Origin: Pseudomonas sp. RC10
Lineage (GTDB): Bacteria; Pseudomonadota; Gammaproteobacteria; Pseudomonadales; Pseudomonadaceae
Direction: 5' to 3'
Assembly: GCF_038397775.1 (NCBI RefSeq)
Contig: NZ_CP151650.1
Coordinates: 1-64,000, forward strand
Length of the DNA: 64,000 nt
The notes beneath the pieces are model-generated. The model did not search any database. It was not told the DNA's origin and was given only the letters and a program-made list of their open reading frames with translations. Positions within the stretch are counted from its first letter, which is position 1; the number at the start of each line of letters is the position of its first letter. This document shows, in pieces, positions 61,158 through 64,000 of this stretch. Made by a program: the position numbers and the translations under genes.

Positions 61158-63443
61158 CTAGAGAGATGAATACTGCTTGCGCAGGCGCTGACGAATCAGC
61201 TCTGCCAAGGTGTTCATGATGAAGGTGAAGACCAGAAGCACCAGCGCCGCGAGGAACAACACGCGGTAATGGCTGCCGCCCACCTCGGATTCCGGCATCT
61301 CTACCGCAACGTTGGCCGCGAGCGTGCGCATGCCTTCGAACAGGTTCATGTCCATGATTGGCGTGTTGCCCGTGGCCATCAGCACGATCATGGTTTCGCC
61401 CACCGCGCGGCCCATGCCGATCATCAGCGCCGAGAATATTCCGGGGCTGGCCGTGAGCAACACCACGCGCATCAAGGTCTGCCAAGGCGTGGCGCCCAGC
61501 GCCAGGGAGCCGAGTGTCAGGCCGCGAGGCACGCTGAACACGGCGTCTTCGGCAATCGAATAAATGTTGGGGATCACGGCAAAACCCATCGCGATACCGA
61601 CGACCAACGCGTTGCGCTGATCATAGGTGATGCCCAGATCGTTGGTGATCCACGAACGCATGTCGCCGCCGAAGAACCAGTTCTCCATGTGCGAACTCAT
61701 GCCCAACGAGAACCAGCCCACCAGCAGAATGACCGGAATCAGGATTGCGCTTTCCCAGCCGTCGGGCACGCGCAGGCGAATCGAATCAGGCAAGCGCGTC
61801 CACAGATAACCCGCCAGCAGAATGCCGATGGGGGTCAGAAGCAGCAGGCTGAAAATCCCCGGCAAATGCCCTTCCAGATACGGCGCCAGAAACAGCCCCG
61901 CGAAGAAGCCAAGGATGACGGTCGGCATGGCTTCCATCAGCTCGATGACCGGCTTGACCTTGCGGCGCATGCCCGGTGCCATGAAGTAGGCCGTATAAAT
62001 CGCAGCGGCAATGGCCAGCGGCGCGGCCAGCAGCATTGCGTAGAACGCGGCCTTGAGCGTGCCGTAGGTGAGCGGGGCCAGGCTGAGCTTGGGTTCGAAG
62101 TCACTGTTCGAGGCCGTGGACTGCCAGATGTATTTGGGTTCGTCGTAGTTCTCGTACCAGACCTTGTCCCACAACGCGCTCCATGAGACTTCCGGGTGCG
62201 GGTTGTTAAGGGTCAAAGGCAGCAGCTTGCCGTTGTCTTCGACGACGATGCGATCAGCGCGCGGCGACAGGGCCATGACCGACGGGCCGCTGGCGACCGG
62301 ATCGATGAGTAACGTGCGATGGGCCGTGCTGTGGAACACGCCCAGCTTGCCGGAGGTGTCCATGGCAATGAAGCCTTTGCGGCGTTGCTCGGCGGTGATC
62401 TGCGAGATGGGCGCGCCGCTCATTTTGAAGTCGCGGATATGCTGCAAGCGCATCTCGCCATCGACGTCGCGGGCCATGAACCATTGGGCGATGTTGCCGC
62501 GAGAACTGCCGATCATCAGGGAAATGCCGCCCACCAGCTGCGTGCTGGCGGTGGTTTCAGCGTTGGCGTCTTCCAGCAGTTTGTAGCGACCGTTGAGCGT
62601 ACGGTCTTGCAGACTGAACACGTCGGCCTGGGCGCGACCATTGATGACGTACAGCCACTGCTGGCGCGGATCGACGTAAATCGCTTTCACCATGGCCGAC
62701 AGCTGTGGCAGCGCAATGCGGTTCTGTTCGCGGGTGGTTTCGCCGGTCATCAGGTTTTCGGACTGGGTCAGCGACAGCACGTGCAGTTCCGCGCCGGTGG
62801 CACCCGCCAGAATCAGCGTGGTGTCGTTGGCGTTGAGGCTGACATGCTCAAGTGCACGCCCCGCGTCATCCAACACCAAGGGGGTTTCGCCGTAGGGCCA
62901 CGTGATAGCCGGGGTGATGGTCTTTTTGTTGCCGGGGTAGCTGATCGGGTAGGCGTGCTTGAACACCAGCACCTGGCCATTGGACAAACCTACCGCCATT
63001 AGCGGCTTGCCAGGCTGATCCTGCGCCACCGACGTCACGTGCGCGCCAGCAGGGATTGGCAGCGCCACACGGGTCAGCTCGCTTCCGTCTGCGATATTGA
63101 AGAACAGCGCTTCGCCCTTGTCCGAGACCCGCAGGCCGACCTGATTCTGCTCTTCGAGGACGAGCACCAGCGGTTTGCCAGCGTCCTGCATCCAGGTGGG
63201 AGTCTGTACGGTCTGGGCGGTCAGCTTCGCGCCCTGAAACAGAGGGGCGACGACGTAGGCCAGATAAAAGAAGATCAGCGTGATTGCCGCGAGAACGGCG
63301 AGGCCACCCACCAACACGTACCAGCGCGTCAGTCGGTCCTTGAGCGCACGAATACGACGCTGGCGTTGCAGCTCCGGCGCATTGAAATCAATGCGCTCAG
63401 GCGAGGACTTCTCGGTCATTGATGAATTGGCCAAATCATTCAT
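61158..63443 (-). CDS. pstC: Phosphate ABC transporter permease PstC with large periplasmic insert
   Basis: Permease of 761 residues against about 320 in E. coli. After one helix at about 41-64 (YVLVGGLAVLAAITLIFFYL) comes an extra-cytoplasmic region of about 380 residues, with repeats resembling a beta-propeller (LMAVGLSNGQVLVFKHA, HVSLNANDTTLILAGATGA, DPRQQWLYVINGRAQADVF). The permease core starts near 450 (YGTLKAAFYAMLLAAPLAIA, MEAMPTVILGFFAGLFLAPY, GRAVGETMIVLMATGN). The ATG at 63443 follows AGGGTG. A perfect Pho box lies upstream. Confidence 0.93.
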   Translation of the reverse strand: MNDLANSSMTEKSSPERIDFNAPELQRQRRIRALKDRLTRWYVLVGGLAVLAAITLIFFYLAYVVAPLFQGAKLTAQTVQTPTWMQDAGKPLVLVLEEQNQVGLRVSDKGEALFFNIADGSELTRVALPIPAGAHVTSVAQDQPGKPLMAVGLSNGQVLVFKHAYPISYPGNKKTITPAITWPYGETPLVLDDAGRALEHVSLNANDTTLILAGATGAELHVLSLTQSENLMTGETTREQNRIALPQLSAMVKAIYVDPRQQWLYVINGRAQADVFSLQDRTLNGRYKLLEDANAETTASTQLVGGISLMIGSSRGNIAQWFMARDVDGEMRLQHIRDFKMSGAPISQITAEQRRKGFIAMDTSGKLGVFHSTAHRTLLIDPVASGPSVMALSPRADRIVVEDNGKLLPLTLNNPHPEVSWSALWDKVWYENYDEPKYIWQSTASNSDFEPKLSLAPLTYGTLKAAFYAMLLAAPLAIAAAIYTAYFMAPGMRRKVKPVIELMEAMPTVILGFFAGLFLAPYLEGHLPGIFSLLLLTPIGILLAGYLWTRLPDSIRLRVPDGWESAILIPVILLVGWFSLGMSSHMENWFFGGDMRSWITNDLGITYDQRNALVVGIAMGFAVIPNIYSIAEDAVFSVPRGLTLGSLALGATPWQTLMRVVLLTASPGIFSALMIGMGRAVGETMIVLMATGNTPIMDMNLFEGMRTLAANVAVEMPESEVGGSHYRVLFLAALVLLVFTFIMNTLAELIRQRLRKQYSSL

Positions 63444-63465
63444 GCGCACACCCTAGCGGCAATGT

Positions 63466-63483
63466 ATGACAGATACATGACAG
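63466..63483 (-). promoter_or_regulatory. Pho box upstream of pstC
   Basis: On the minus strand the sequence CTGTCATGTATCTGTCAT is two perfect CTGTCAT heptamers four bases apart, the consensus PhoB site, 23 bases from the pstC start codon. Confidence 0.88.
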
Positions 63484-63493
63484 CATAGTGACG

Positions 63494-63530
63494 CAAAAAA
63501 GCCCGTCGCCTCGGAACCGTGGCAACGGAC
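63494..63530 (-). terminator. Intrinsic terminator of pstS
   Basis: CCGTTGCC and GGCGACGG form an 8-base stem (one G-U pair) followed by GCTTTTTT on the minus strand, about 108 bases past the pstS stop codon and before the pstC Pho box. Confidence 0.75.
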
Positions 63531-63637
63531 TGTTCATGTTTCGCAAGCCTCGTTCCATAAGGCCCTTGGGTTCAGCGGCGGGACGAACCTGTCACCCCGC
63601 GCAGGGTTGTCTGGCAGCGCTTCGCACTGCCGCGTTC

Positions 63638-64000
63638 TTATAGCCCCAGATCAGCCAATGCTTTGCTGACAACCTTGGCTGGTAGAGGAATGTACCCGTC
63701 TTTCGTGACAACTTCCTGACCTTGTTTTGACAGGATCAGTTTGACGAACTCGGCCTCCAGCGGGTTGAGCGGCTTGTTGGGCGCCTTGTTCACGTAGACA
63801 TAAAGGAACCGCGCCAGCGGGTACGTGCCATTCAGCGCGTTGGCTTCGTTGTCTTCGATGAAGGCATCGCCCTCTTTCTTGGCCAGCGGCACGGTGCGCA
63901 CGCTGGACGTTTTATAACCAATGCCCGAATAACCGATGCCGTTCAGCGAGCTGCTGATGGAGCTGACCACCGAGGCGGAGCCGGGCTGCTCGTTGACGTT
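63638..64000 (-). CDS. pstS: Phosphate ABC transporter substrate-binding protein PstS, C-terminal part
   Basis: The last 120 codons of a phosphate-binding periplasmic protein; the start lies beyond the right edge of the window. The reading frame is open to base 64000. Visible segments [34 protein letters not shown] and [20 protein letters not shown] are typical of PstS C-termini. It would deliver phosphate to PstC/PstA. It is separated from pstC by a terminator and a Pho box, so it can be regulated on its own. Confidence 0.9.
   Translation of the reverse strand, partial: NVNEQPGSASVVSSISSSLNGIGYSGIGYKTSSVRTVPLAKKEGDAFIEDNEANALNGTYPLARFLYVYVNKAPNKPLNPLEAEFVKLILSKQGQEVVTKDGYIPLPAKVVSKALADLGL

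Overview
The window is 64 kb of a Pseudomonas chromosome, very probably from the fluorescens/syringae side of the genus. GC is high and coding is dense. The gene order follows the known Pseudomonas block rep-xpt ... dadX-dadA-dadR ... rpmG-rpmB ... radC-coaBC-dut-algC-argB ... pyrE/crc ... rph/yicC-gmk ... rpoZ-spoT-ridA ... oxyR-recG ... hupA-rubredoxin genes-ubiCA-phoBR ... phoU-pstBAC-pstS. Species cannot be fixed from the sequence alone. I see no rRNA, tRNA, CRISPR array, prophage, insertion sequence, toxin-antitoxin pair or recognisable defence island.

Layout. 1-7.7 kb: Rep helicase, xanthine phosphoribosyltransferase, a persulfide dioxygenase and a TauE/SafE exporter (a likely sulfide/sulfite detoxification pair), an acetyl-CoA hydrolase/transferase-family enzyme, a DUF2845 protein and cytochrome c5. 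7.8-21 kb: an amino acid and polyamine catabolism neighbourhood with a PauR-like cupin/XRE regulator, dadX, a RidA protein, dadA, divergent dadR, a PuuB/PauB-type FAD oxidase, a KauB/PuuC-type aldehyde dehydrogenase and a cupin protein. Mixed in are a MocR-type regulator with a divergent DUF1127 small protein, a phospholipase D-family lipoprotein and an MFS transporter. 21-35 kb: ribosomal proteins L33 and L28, a peptide-binding protein, then housekeeping genes (radC, coaBC, dut, algC, argB, pyrE, crc, rph, yicC, gmk). 35-48 kb: rpoZ-spoT-ridA, an orphan lipoprotein, an NAD-binding epimerase-like protein, exbB-exbD-tonB, oxyR, recG, a YbaK-like/HDOD fusion and HU. 48-64 kb: rubredoxin reductase and rubredoxin, ubiC-ubiA, phoB-phoR, a CNNM/CBS membrane protein, an M23 peptidase, a REC plus PilZ-like response regulator, phoU, pstB, pstA, pstC and the C-terminal part of pstS at the right edge.

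The most pervasive non-coding structure is a set of 15 paired inverted repeats (REPIN-like, about 90 bp, one of 135 bp). They fall into three sequence families, and both arms of a pair always belong to the same family. They lie mostly at gene 3' ends, but one lies inside the presumed dadA-ridA-dadX operon. Regulatory DNA that can be read directly includes a perfect two-repeat Pho box before pstC, a Pho-box-like array before phoB, several intrinsic terminators and palindromes in divergent promoter regions.

This is mainly core genome and no clearly new multi-gene system is present. The least explained protein features are the very large extra domains in PstC (propeller-like) and PstA (coiled coil), the long membrane-anchored N-terminal half of AlgC, and the YbaK-like/HDOD fusion.
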